From Nageia nagi (lineage: Eukaryota > Pinophyta): a stretch of 64,000 bases of DNA. Positions 13,097 to 24,169 of this stretch are shown here, in pieces (positions within the stretch are counted from its first letter, which is position 1; the number at the start of each line of letters is the position of its first letter). Position numbers and translations under genes: made by a program. Below the pieces are notes generated by a model. It saw only the letters and a list, made by a program, of their open reading frames with translations. It was not told where the DNA came from and made no database searches. The stretch spans positions 117,862,001 to 117,926,000 of the forward strand of contig JBITNC010000001.1 in NCBI GenBank assembly GCA_050084985.1, given 5' to 3'.

Positions 13097-14594
13097 TGTA
13101 ATGTCCCCATTTTTTAGGTATTTTCCCCATTTCACCTCCGATAAATGGGAACATTAATTTAGTAGTGTTTTAGGCTATTTTTTATAATTTGACCAAAATG
13201 ATGTAAATTCCACTTAGAGACTTAATAAAGCTCTAATTATGGAATAAATGGCCTTTTTATTTATTTATTTTTATATAGTTATTTTCTAAATACCAATAAA
13301 TATTTATTTGTGATACCAAGGAAATTATAATTGCAAATGCAATATTGGTCTTATTAAATGAGGTATTACATATTTTAACCTTAATGATTGTAATATTGGA
13401 ATTAAGTATATCTCTAATCATGAGTGATCCCCTCCTCAAAGTAGAGCATTCCCCTAAGTGATTGCATTGATTATGATGACATTTGGAGCTCTAAGGATGG
13501 TCTTGACACTTTGAACTAGGCGTTGGACATATCAAGCTAAGTATACAGTCCTAAGCATGGATGTTGGGTATGGGAGCATCCCAAGACCACACATTGCCCT
13601 TCCTAGGCACATGGGGTGATGGCATTGATCATGAGGCACTTAGTTATCACCCCTTATTGGATGTTGGATTTCCTAGCCCTTGGATGTGATTTCACTTATC
13701 CCAAGGTTTCTCGTATTGGATGTTGCATACATGAGCACATGGATCAAATCTCTCTAACGTCAGATCATCCTAATGTAATATTAGAAGATCACACTTACTT
13801 ATAAAAGGAGAACTCATTCATTATGAGATATGTTGAATTTGATTATAAAACCTTTATTTTGGATTAAGTGGAGACTATATCTTAGCCACTTGTAGGGTAA
13901 TCTACATTTGAGGTATCAAGGGGAGAGGAGGATACCTTCAAACTTTCTCTATCCATATTGAGAGGAATATTGTTAGTTCCATCATAGTTTCTACAAAGGA
14001 TACTTGGTCTTGCCTCACTACTTCTAGGAATGGTGAGGCCCTAGAACCATATGAAATAACCTTATTAGAGATAGTCCTAGTATAAACTTTGTAGGTTAAA
14101 AAATATTATGATTGCTCTTTATTATTGCAAATCAATACAATTACTTTTTATCATCAAAATATTATTATTTTTCTCCTTGTGTTGGGACATTAGATTTGGA
14201 AGCATTGTTTCATTATCAAATTGTTATTTATCCTTCCTAGTTGCAGCATTGCACTTGGAGTGTTATTTTCATTATTTAATTCTTATTTTGGCTCTCTAAT
14301 TAGGACAATAGATTTATGGAGCATTTTTGCAATTCTAAAGTATCATTTTGCCTCATTCTCAAGTCATTGGAATACTAGAAATATTTACTTGTATTTATTT
14401 TGTAATTACTTATCATAGCTAGATGTTGGGATTTGAAGGTATTTTCTACAAGTTTACTTCATATATTTCATTCCTATAAAGTCATTGGATATTTGGTGCA
14501 TGTTTAAGCTTGTTTTGGCTAGTTTAAAAGCCAAAAACTAAATGTCCCTCTCCTAGGGAACATTTGAGGAAGTGAGACCAAAAATAGTACATCA
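13097..14594 (+). repeat. 5' LTR of element C
   Basis: About 1.5 kb, starting TGTAATGTCCCC and ending ACATCA three bases before the primer site. Its distal two thirds (from about 13,575) matches 45,940-46,912, including the conserved strings TGATTTCACTTATCCCAAGG, TATAAAAGGAGA and TTGGGGTTTAAAGGTATTTT-type text near the end. The first ~480 bases have no counterpart that I can see before 45,940. Confidence 0.68.
13800..13808 (+). promoter_or_regulatory. TATA box of C 5' LTR
   Basis: TATAAAAGG followed by AGA is conserved at 46,190-46,198 in the 3' LTR. It is a good core promoter match on the plus strand, in agreement with the primer site. Confidence 0.6.
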
Positions 14595-14597
14595 CAT

Positions 14598-14610
14598 TGG
14601 TATCAGAGCC
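14598..14610 (+). other. Primer binding site of element C (tRNA-iMet)
   Basis: TGGTATCAGAGCC, the usual complement to the 3' end of plant initiator tRNA-Met, lies three bases after the 5' LTR end. It fixes the orientation and the left LTR boundary. Confidence 0.85.
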
Positions 14611-15983
14611 TTGATTCTAAAATCCTATTGGGAATAAAGGGAATCATTCATATAGGGTTTGAGTTGAAGCTAGAGAAAGGTTAAAGATTTGGATACCCAC
14701 ATCACACTAGTATTACATATGGGAGAATTGTTGAAGTGAAGTTAGATATCTTGCCCTTATTGTTGGGTAAAAGTTGAGAAGTTTTTGCTAACAGAGATTG
14801 CTAGATAAGTTAGAGAAGATTGAAGGAGACTCATTCTAATATTTTATTAGATCACAATGCAAAGAGTTTTTACTATCCTATTGAGGAGTGAAGTTTACCA
14901 AGCATCATAGTGGTAATTCTAGATGAGTTCCAAAGGATCTGGACATTTGGAGCAAGTTGTTGGTGATTTTGGAGCACTATTTCATTATTTTATCAAGTCA
15001 TTGGGAATCTCTTGGCTCTAATTTCAAATTCTAAAGCTTTGAGAAGGTTCATATAGCTTGAAAAGGTATAATTTCAAATTTTTTTACATATTTTATTTCA
15101 AGTTGTATTTCATTCTCAATTTACTTTTGATTTTGAGGGAGGAATAAGGTGTATTTGGAGATTATGATACCATATGGGGCTATATATTAGTGTTTTAGGA
15201 GCTATTTTATACCTCATTCAGCATTTTGAGGGTCCTTAAAGGAGGATGTTAGTGTTTTGAGGGAATTTTAGTGCCTAAAGCTACATTTTAGGACCACCAA
15301 AAGTTGAATTTTGGTATTCTAATAGGGTTTTTATCCCTAAAGTTACATTTTGGGATCATTTGAGGTTAAATGTTGTATTTTTGGGTCATTAGAGGTTGGA
15401 TGTTGCATCACTAAAGAGATTTTTGAGGTTAACTATGCATTTTGAGATCTCTAAGAGGTAGATGTCAATAATTTGAACACCTTTCAAATGTTGGTTCAAA
15501 ATTTTGAGGCCACCTAAGAAGGATGTTGGTCAACTAGGAGAATTGCAAGACTTCTATTGTATTTTAGGGTAAGTTTTAGGTGGACATTGGTACATTGGAG
15601 GAGTTTTGATGTCCATTATTCTTTTTTATACCATTTAAAGCTAAACATGGGAATACTAAAGCTATTTTAGAGGATATATTGGTATTTTGAGGATCATATA
15701 GGGTAGATGTGGAGTTACCAGGAGGTTTTTTGAGACTTTTGCTACATTTTAGAGATACCTATACTAGGATATTGGCTTGCTGATGGTAATTTGGATTTTT
15801 AAGCTATATCACATGTATCATTACTTGTAAGTATTTACTCATTTTCATCATAAAAAATAAGTGTTGATAAATTTGCAAGGTTATTTGGGAATACTAGCCA
15901 CTATTTTATGATAAACTTGAAGCTAAAACTCACTAGAAGGAGGATGTTAGAAAACAACAAAGTCAATTTGTTGTTATTGATGT
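14611..15983 (+). other. Interior of element C, left part, with degenerate tandem repeats
   Basis: No coding motif was seen. From about 15,130 to 15,780 the sequence is a diverged tandem array with units of several tens of bases built around TTTTGAGG...GGATGTTGGT...CATTTTGGGA. Examples start near 15,220, 15,290, 15,345, 15,385, 15,430 and 15,500. It is interrupted at 15,984 by element A and resumes at 44,129. Confidence 0.5.
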
Positions 15984-16768
15984 TGATATGTATTTTGGTA
16001 CACCTAGAATTACCTCTAAATGAAATAAAAACACATATCTATTTTATTGTATGATAAACATAGAATAATTAACTCAAATAAACATACATGAATAAGGAAA
16101 TTCAACAATGCAACAACAAAATAATGATATCTAGATGTAAAATGCAACTACACACACTAAAGATAAAGGAATCAAGTGAAAGATAAATACCTATGTGTCC
16201 TTACTTTTATTAAGGTTGAGAATATGATGGATGAACTTATCGAAGAGTGGTGATCTTGCTATGCAAATCTCAAGGCCAAATACAAAAGAAACACCAATGT
16301 AGGTGCTAGTCTCAAAGAGCTTAGCATGGATGTAGACCATAGCATGGGTGCTAATGATCCTAAAGGATGAGGTTAACCAACAAGGATTGATAAAAATAGA
16401 AATGATGATAAGTCAAAATGAGCATATGATTGTGAAAGTGGATAATAGATATTCACTTGAGTGATAACAAGATTCTAATCTCAATAGGCGGTATTTATAT
16501 ATACCCATGTGTAGGGTACTAGCCATAAAAATGTAATCTTGACATGCTTTCTCCATGTTAGAGATACTTATATTTATATCATACATGATTCACCATTTGA
16601 CCCTTTTGTGAAGGTAGTATTCATCTTAGTGTACCTAACATAAAACATAATAACACAATATGAGAAATATGTGGTAATAAGGTAAAATATGATTAAATAT
16701 GAATAAAATATGTGTGTGAGTTATGCCTAAGTGGGACCATGTTAAGGGGAATACTTTTTAAGTGTTAA
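15984..16768 (-). repeat. 3' LTR of element A
   Basis: It matches 43,337-44,128 from TGATATGT to the AAGTGTTAA/AGGTATCA end, with long shared blocks such as GAATCAAGTGAAAGATAAAT, GTCTCAAAGAGCTTAGCATG and CATGATTCACCATTTGACCC. On the minus strand it starts just after the purine tract. Confidence 0.7.
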
Positions 16769-16785
16769 AATATGCCCCCCTTTAT
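16769..16785 (-). other. Polypurine tract of element A
   Basis: On the minus strand this reads AAAGGGGGGCATATT directly before the LTR start. A second, longer G run (thirteen C on the plus strand) lies at 16,911-16,923. Confidence 0.55.
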
Positions 16786-16910
16786 AAGTATAATTAAATT
16801 AAATCTTAAAATTAGATTATGCTTGTAAAGGAATTAAAGAGAAAGAGAGTAAGAAATTTGATACTTCTCTAGTTTATTTATCAAGATCATCAAGGATTTC
16901 ATGATGTATT

Positions 16911-16923
16911 CCCCCCCCCCCCC
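16911..16923 (-). repeat. Homopolymer of thirteen C (G on minus strand)
   Basis: An uninterrupted run of 13 C, very unusual in this AT-rich window. On A's own strand it is a purine-rich run of about 19 bases (GAG, G-tract, AATA) some 140 bases before the 3' LTR, so it could be an additional plus-strand primer or simply a slippage product. Confidence 0.75.
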
Positions 16924-18847
16924 TCTTTAGCTTTTTTGTGAGATTTGATGGCTTGCATGTAGTAGAATCAACCAAGAGCAAAGAATGAACTTGAAAATGT
17001 TTGATAAATAATTCCAAGCACATATATGATTGTTAACTCATAAAATATATAACAATATTATTTAGAGAGAACATCATAGCATTTTATCAAATGATATAGC
17101 AATAATAAAGCAAGGATGAAATTAATATAATATGCATACATCGTCTTTACAATACTAAATACATAAATACTCAATATTTTATTCTTATATGCATACATAA
17201 GATAATCATGAAAAATATGTGTTCACATACTCATGGGGTACATGCCCCATTCCTCGATGGAACACATGCAATCAAAACCTTATATGTTGACATCATCATG
17301 AGGTACATTCCCTATTTTTAGATGCAAAATATAAATAAAAAAGAACAATATGGTGATGGTTAGTGATATGAACCATATTATGTGATATGTCATTCATCTT
17401 AATGAGGTACATGCCCCATTCTTATATATTAACATGAGATATAGTCATCATCATTAGGTACAAGCATCATTATTAGATGTGATTTATAGCGATGGTTAGT
17501 AGAGACCCAACTAATAAAGGTGACTCAATGGTAATTAGTTTGAATATTTCCCAATTATGCAAATGATTAAAGAAATTAGAGATAAGTGTAGGAATACTCC
17601 CTATGACTTACCTATTGTTGCTTGTTCTATCATTTAGATTGATTAATGCCTTCCTAGCTTAGTGTCCATGCTAGCTTCAACATGTGTGCTAGCATTTTTG
17701 TAACATATGCTTCTACTATGAAAGGTGCATCCTATAGCATAATATATGATTATGTAAAAGATGTTATCATACCTGATATCTCTTGATAAAGTGCTTAATT
17801 TTATAATGAATGGATTGATTCGAGAAGGAACATATGAGAAATATATCATTTTTTGATTAGATTTCCATTCATGGCTATAAAAACTTGATTCTTCAAAATA
17901 TGTTAGTCCTAGATAATTTTTTAGAATACATGTAGCTGGAGGGTTTGTGATTTTTAGACTAAGGTGGTGCTTGCTTAGGAATGATAATGCATATGTTGAG
18001 GTGAATGCATATGTGAGGATCTATTATGATTTTAGGTGCACGATTTTTTGGTAATTGACTGAAATGAGTTAAGAGGTAAAAAATCATATTTTGGGGATAT
18101 GATGGGCGAGATATAATCATTAATTAACACTTACCTTGTGGAATGTGTCATATTTTAATGTTAAATGGGCCAGATAGTGACTTATTTATCACTTTCACTG
18201 CTTGATATTTAAGATTTGGTACAAGAGTAATTGAGTGAGCTTCCATAGGTAATTTTGATTTTTATGGTGATCAACATTATGAGGTAAGTTGTTAAGTTTA
18301 CCAATTGTATCATTTTGTTCTAGTTATATTAGTTTTTCCTAGAGTTTTAAATCAATTTTGTATTCCTAGATGAAGATTAATGAGAAACAGAATCATAGGG
18401 CCTATCTCTTGTAATATAACAAAGTTTAAACTCATATGGTAGGTGTTTTGAACCTTTATATTACTTTGTTTGGGAAAATTTTCATGGAAAATGGGGTAGT
18501 TAGACAAAAGCATGGGGTACCTTAGGCTAGGATTTTTTTAGCATTGGGGATTAATCATTTTTTGTGCTTAGGGTAGTTTTTAGGATATGAGATCATGTTT
18601 TTAAGCAATTGTAGGAAAAAAGGGATTTTTCCCCTAAGTTTTATGAAAATTGGACTTAGAAGGCCCAACATAGTTACTAGCATGAAAGAGTGGATTATGG
18701 GATGGGAAAGTGTTCAACCAAGTATGGCATTGCTTAGTGTGTACTAAGAATACATGAATAAAATTTCTTTATATTTATTGTATTGAAAATTGCTTTGAAA
18801 CTAATGAATACCTTATCTTTTTATGCTTGTAGTGTCTCTAGTTTCTC
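16924..18847. other. Element A 3' non-coding region
   Basis: No convincing frame was seen on either strand apart from the repeats at 17,220-17,480. A TTATGCTTGTAG string at 18,823-18,834, just before the PMD-like frame, could be a 3' splice site joining an upstream exon that I could not find. Confidence 0.4.
17220..17480. repeat. Short dispersed tandem repeat in A's 3' region
   Basis: The motif GGTACATGCCCCATTCTTAGAT recurs in diverged form near 17,235, 17,300, 17,405 and 17,455, each preceded by CATCATC/AATGA-like text. Spacing is about 50-105 bases, so the unit is irregular. It sits between the PMD-like frame and the 3' LTR. Confidence 0.5.
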
Positions 18848-20653
18848 ATGGAACTCAAGCCTATGTATAAGAGTTGGAAGAAATGCTTGGTCAAGAAGGA
18901 AAAACTCATAGAGGAGGAGATTATTTGCTTTAGCATGTTGGTATGAGATGGATTCTACATACCCCATACATTTGACTTCCTAATGGGGAGATTACCATCA
19001 TTTCAAAGGATGTTAATAAGATTATATGAGTTCCTATGAAGGGGAGACCCATATTATTCGATGAGGGGATGATAGATGACCAATGTAGGCAATCAATCAA
19101 TTGGATTACAAGGTTCTAAGAGTACCATGAGGGAAAAAAAGGTGCCTTCCTTCATCATGATTTTAGGAGCAATATGAAGAGATTTAGGTAGGTGCAATTT
19201 GTTATGGCTACATGCATTGATAACATCACGTATCTGGATAAAATCATGAGGTGTTCCCACTTAGGTTGATATGAGTGGCCTTTGAGATGATGCAAGACCA
19301 TTGTTATACATGGGTACCTTATATTATTTTCCAAATATACCACTACCTACATAATTTTATGATGGTGAAAAATATTAGTAAGAGGGTGGTACACTCATTT
19401 GTACTATAGTATTAGGATTATGAGCATATTATTATGGTGAGACCTAGGGAGCTTTTTGTACATGGCATTCATCCAATTATCCATCATGGTATCAGTGGGC
19501 CAAGCATGTGAAGACTACATAGCTCCATAATACCATGGAATCTTATAGGAAAGTGATATATGGCCTGATGGGTGGTAAGAAGCTTACTTGACATGGTTTA
19601 GGATTATTATTTTATTAATGTATGAGTTTTAAGAAAGAGGACTAACTCATGATGTTAGGTTTTACACATGATGTGATCTATAGACCCTATGTAGCCATAC
19701 CTTATTGGCCAAATGAACTAAGGGGAGAGCTAGAATGGCATCATGAACCATATTTTTTGCATATACAAAATACTTTTGAGGAACTATATAGGCTTGATAG
19801 GATCATGATATAATTTGGTCAAATGCAAGTTTATGGTTAGGACTAAGAGGTATAGGGCACACAAACATAAGTTTTATGAGACTCTTCCCAAATGGGTGGA
19901 GGAATGTATGCCTTCCTAAGATCATGGGTTAGAGAGTGACTCAAACAATGAAGAGGATGAGCATCCTCATGGCCCTTAGTTTGACCAAACTTAATTGACA
20001 TGGTGGATCGGAGTGAGGCCTTATCCACTTATATTATATGGGCTGGAGTGATTGGTAAAAGCTACTAAAGGAGAAGAAAAAGAAGAAGACAAAGAAGATG
20101 ATGGAGGATATAAGGAGGAAGGGTATGTATGAGTGGAGGAGCCATCGCAACATGATTAGCACGGAGGTTGGGATGTACCTTTTAGAATCCCCATTACAAA
20201 TATCCAATAATAGATTGATAATGAACTTTGTAAGTATATTGCTTTATGTACGTATAGGTTAGTTTACATATAATAATAATAATATGACTAACATGCCTTA
20301 TTTTGTTATTTCAAATCAAACAAAATTAGACCTAAATTCAAAGAAGGCAACTAGGCTATAGGTGGAGGATACCCTAGCCAACGTGAGAGAGGAGAGAACT
20401 ATGGAAGATCAAGAACTAGAGGTACTAAAGTTGCACTTAGAGGCCTTGGAGAAGAGTATAGAGACACTACATAAAATTCACCAAGATTATCAATATCAAA
20501 ATTTCCTATGGGTGATGGATCATGTTTTAGAGCAAAATAAGAACATATAAGATCTCTTGGTTGAGAAAGGGCACTTATAGGCACAACTAATGGCATTGAA
20601 GGAGCAATATAGAATGAAGGAATTATAAGGGTTTTAAGAGTGCTAGGAGTCAC
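18848..20653 (+). pseudogene. Antisense plant-mobile-domain-like frame of element A
   Basis: The frame starts at an ATG at 18,848 and is broken by many stops and several frameshifts. The diagnostic stretch at 18,963-19,050 reads PHTF, then NGEITIISKDV (+1 frame), then VPMKGRPI. This parallels the PMD signature (xHTFHLPxGExTxTLxDV, then LPxxGxPV) known from MAIN/MAIL-type proteins and from frames carried by Ty3/gypsy and Mutator elements. Further blocks follow (WVPYIIFQIYHYLHNF at about 19,300, EELEWHHEPYFLHIQNTFEE at about 19,720). The end is a Glu/Lys/Leu-rich coiled coil at 20,362-20,550 (EDQELEVLKLHLEALEKSIE). A probable intron occupies 20,230-20,329. The frame is opposite to gag of its host element. 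Function is unknown; the PMD assignment is from remembered motifs. Confidence 0.5.
20230..20329 (+). other. Probable intron in A's PMD-like frame
   Basis: GTAAGTAT at 20,230 matches the 5' splice consensus. TGACTAACATG at about 20,286-20,296 matches the plant branch point about 40 bases before ACAAAATTAG, the 3' site. Removing these 100 bases joins the two coding-like parts. It supports transcription on the plus strand, antisense to element A. Confidence 0.4.
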
Positions 20654-21778
20654 TATGGTACCATTAAAGGTGTTAGCATGGGAAATTGACTTGTGACATG
20701 GTTGACAAGATGTATATCTGAAAAAGATAATGTACTACATATTTGTGATAATCAAGGTATATATTATGACCTATTTATGTGATGTGTTCATGAAATATTT
20801 ATGGCATGAATGAGTAATGTTTATAATTGGTTTAAATATTTTTAAAATTTATCTAAGGATAACAAATGTATGGTTAATGTGAAATAAATATATGTGATTG
20901 TTGGTTAATGAATAGGATGGCATAGATAAGGTGTTTGGGATGTTGAATATATGTCAAAAATGTAAATTAAACCCAAAATGAGCACTAGTATTTTTAATAA
21001 ATTACTATGTATGGGTATGGTATGGTAAGTCATAATAACATGGAGGTGTGGTATTTAATTTGTTGGATGAGGAAAAATAAAGTTTCTTTATGGTTGTAAC
21101 TAAAGGAACTTGAATGTGAATATGGTTCTATGTATCCAAAATCTAGCTGAAGGCTAGATACACAACAAAATAATGTTCAAAGAATTGGGAAGGGTTTTTG
21201 GAAGCAATTTTTTTTTATTGTGTATGAAATATACCAAGAAACCCAACATAGGCGTTGATATGATAGATAGGAAATGGAGCTTGAAATAACATCTCCAATG
21301 CTAGATTGATCCTTTGAGAGAGTAGAAACAAGAATGGATGATAAAAAGTTAAGGAACTGAGAGAGGACCTTAACCATGAAAGTTGCTAAGCTGAACTAAA
21401 CCAGGTTTTTCTTAGTAAATGATAAAAAATCCATACTAGGTATAGTCTATGCCTTTAAATAGGAATGGATGACATAAGGATACTAATTGATTAATGAGAT
21501 TTGATATGAATACCAACATCCTTGCAGAGCTACAAAATTATATGAGGATGTGACTTTAAATGATTAATGAATGCCCCTAGTGTGGTAGGAATGACATAGT
21601 AGCAAATTGCATCTTAGTGCAAACATGGGGATCTATGGGGATTTTGATTACAAATTCAAAATAGAGACACCTATAGTACTATATACATGTTAGAAAACTC
21701 TAAATGACAAGAGCAAGAATAATAATGTGTACCTTTCTATTGAGGTTGAGGAAGAGTACTCATAAATTTGATGCTTGT
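20654..21778. other. Element A interior, non-coding, up to the B insertion
   Basis: No pol motif on the minus strand, where one would be expected between gag and the antisense frame. The last five bases, CTTGT (21,774-21,778), are the left target duplication of element B. Confidence 0.5.
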
Positions 21779-22623
21779 TATTTACCCAAAAAACAACCCT
21801 ATGAGCATGCAAAACAAGAGATGTTACAACCAACAAAACTCTTTATTGATATTTGATATAAACCTCAATTTTGATTACAAGTTTGCCTTGCATAGAGAAC
21901 TTAAGTAAAATAGATGATATGATCCTCTTGGAGGCCTTCCTTTCCATTATCTGCAAGCTCCAAGTAATGCTTTGTGAAACCTACAAAAGAAAGAAAATAA
22001 TGTTGATTGCTTCGTTCTTATTGAATCAGCTCCTCTTTGCTCTAATTAGTTACTAGTCCTATAATCCTATACATACATAAAAAAACAACCCATCAAAACA
22101 TACCTGCTCATCCTATGAAATTATAATAAATAAACATGAAATGAACATGCATATAAGCAAAAAATAGAAAATGCAATGTACTTAGCAATCTGGATGTAAT
22201 TCAATAGCATAAGGTTGCATTTAATCTTCTAATTCCTATATCTTTTTCTTTGTGGGAGAGGTCTTATTTATAGATTTTCCAAAGTAGGTAAAGTTGTTAT
22301 TTTGGGAGGCAAAGATGGTATAAAAAAGCTCATCTAGCCTTTTCACAGGTTATATCCATGCAAGGAAAATGTAGGATCAAGAATGGCTCATCATTGATCT
22401 ATTAGCTTATTTCCTTGGGTGCCTAATTTTTATATTTTTTCTTTGTATTTTTTATTTTCAGAATCCTGGTTATTTCCCATAGGTGCTAGTGAATAGAACC
22501 AATCATTGATGATTGTGTTGCATTGCTAACAACTAGCAAACTTTAAGTAAACTTTATTATTTACTTAAAGTTTTACTCCCTTCTTTCATATATTGAAAGA
22601 GGGGTCATTTTTAGGTGTCTACA
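21779..22623 (-). repeat. 3' LTR of element B
   Basis: It aligns over its full length with 39,670-40,516. In the first ~115 bases I count about a dozen differences, mostly transitions, so divergence is near 10 percent there. It ends GGTGTCTACA, so on the minus strand it begins TGTAGACACC, a start known from Tat elements. Confidence 0.85.
22264..22272 (-). promoter_or_regulatory. TATA box in B 3' LTR
   Basis: TATAAATAA on the minus strand, identical at 40,155-40,163 in the 5' LTR, with shared downstream AGACCTCTCC/ACAC-like text. Confidence 0.5.
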
Positions 22624-22638
22624 TTTTGCCCCTTTTTT
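22624..22638 (-). other. Polypurine tract of element B
   Basis: Reads AAAAAAGGGGCAAAA on the minus strand, immediately before TGTAGACACC. This is the classic Tat arrangement and fixes the orientation. Confidence 0.85.
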
Positions 22639-23787
22639 GAAATACCTAGCATTTTATAGGTGGGGATTATTGTAAAAAACTAAGCCTATCTGAGAGGGGG
22701 TATAATCAAATCTTGGACTTGTTTTCCTTGATCTTAGGTCAAGGTTTTGAATTAACTTATTCTCTATGAATAAGTTGAATCTAAGTGATTATGTTATGAC
22801 TAAATCCATTTTTTGATCTTTTGCATTTGACACATTTTGACAGCAATAAGGGTTGTAGTGCAAGGTGTAACTTAGGTAGTTATCACTATACTATTGTGCT
22901 ATGTTGACTAGATATGGATAGAGTCTTAGTTGTTAAGCGTATGCCATAGCTAGCATGTGATAAAGAAGCTCCCTTCCAAATAAAAAGCTTTGGTTATTCT
23001 AATTTTGTCCTAGTAGGTAGGTTACTTGATGATCTTGCACAAAAGTTCATCCAATAGTTTTAATCTTATCAAACTTATCTTTCTTTTTTTTGTTAAAAGA
23101 AGGGTCATTTTTCAAATTTAGAGTTATTCAAGAGTTTTAGGTTTTGTCAAAACATTTTCTTTGGATCAAATCGAAAAGAGAAAAACTTATTTCTATTTTG
23201 TCTTTAACACATTTTCTAGTTTTTTGGGTTTTATAAATATATTTTTATTTATTATTATTATTATTATTTTTTACATAAGGTACAAAAAATAGTTTTCTTG
23301 ATGTTACCTCATAAGGGACCTTGAGCATGGGTATTTCATTTGGATTTTCAAGTATGAGCATTTTAAGTGTTTTATATTTTTATCATAGTCTTAAGCTGAG
23401 TTTATGAAAGGAAGAGCTTCAGGAACTCATTTTGTCATCATTCTTTTTGAAGTTGTTTATTATTTTGGAAAAAGGAATAAATCATATATGTATGAGAGTG
23501 CTAAAATGGAAAGCTCAGATACATTGTTTCTTTATGGGTTTCTTTGATAAATTTTTGATTTTTTAGGTCACCAACGATCTGGTACTAGTCATCGACAATC
23601 CTTACGGATCATAAGTGCTTGATAATAAATCACTAGCATTTGACTATGTGAGGGTTTAGAAAGAAAAATGTTTGTTGTCATTTTCTTATTGACCTTTTAG
23701 TGGCTAGTCAAAGTCTCTAACTACTCTACCCCACTTTTTCAGAGTTTGACCCTACTATTATCATTTTCACCACTATTGTGAGCTAGG
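22639..23787. other. Element B spacer between 3' LTR and PMD frame
   Basis: T-rich on the plus strand, with a TTA microsatellite at about 23,247-23,272. No coding motif. It is the likely promoter region for the antisense PMD frame; I could not pick a convincing TATA box. Confidence 0.4.
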
Positions 23788-24131
23788 ATGCCACCAAAAA
23801 GATGCTAGAATCCATGCAAGAGGCCCATGAGGAAAGAGGTAGGGTTTTAAAATCCTCTTTTTAATTTTTTATCTATAATTCATTTTTACTCCATTTTTGA
23901 AAAAATAGAAATTGTAGAACTTTTAGGAATATTTTATAGAAGCTTTTTAAGCATTTAATTTTTATTTAGTTTCTCTTTTTAATATATTTTAAAAATTTTA
24001 AAATCTCTAATTATGATTGTTGGCCAAAGCCAAAGGGTTTTAGGGTCATTGGTATTCGAGTATCAAACATTGGTGATTCTATACCCTAATCACCTAGTCA
24101 CTAGCATTTGTATTTAGGTTATATATATATA

Positions 24132-24169
<38 letters not shown>

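Noticed and set aside
15969-16768. Earlier left border for A's 3' LTR with CAATT/AAATT as target duplication
   Set aside because: The extra 15 bases do not match the other LTR above chance, and the primer-like site beside the right LTR would then lie inside it.
18848-20653. Host gene with intron
   Set aside because: It lies wholly inside element A between its LTRs, has the same domain type as the antisense frame of B, and is full of stops. An element-borne pseudogene explains it better.
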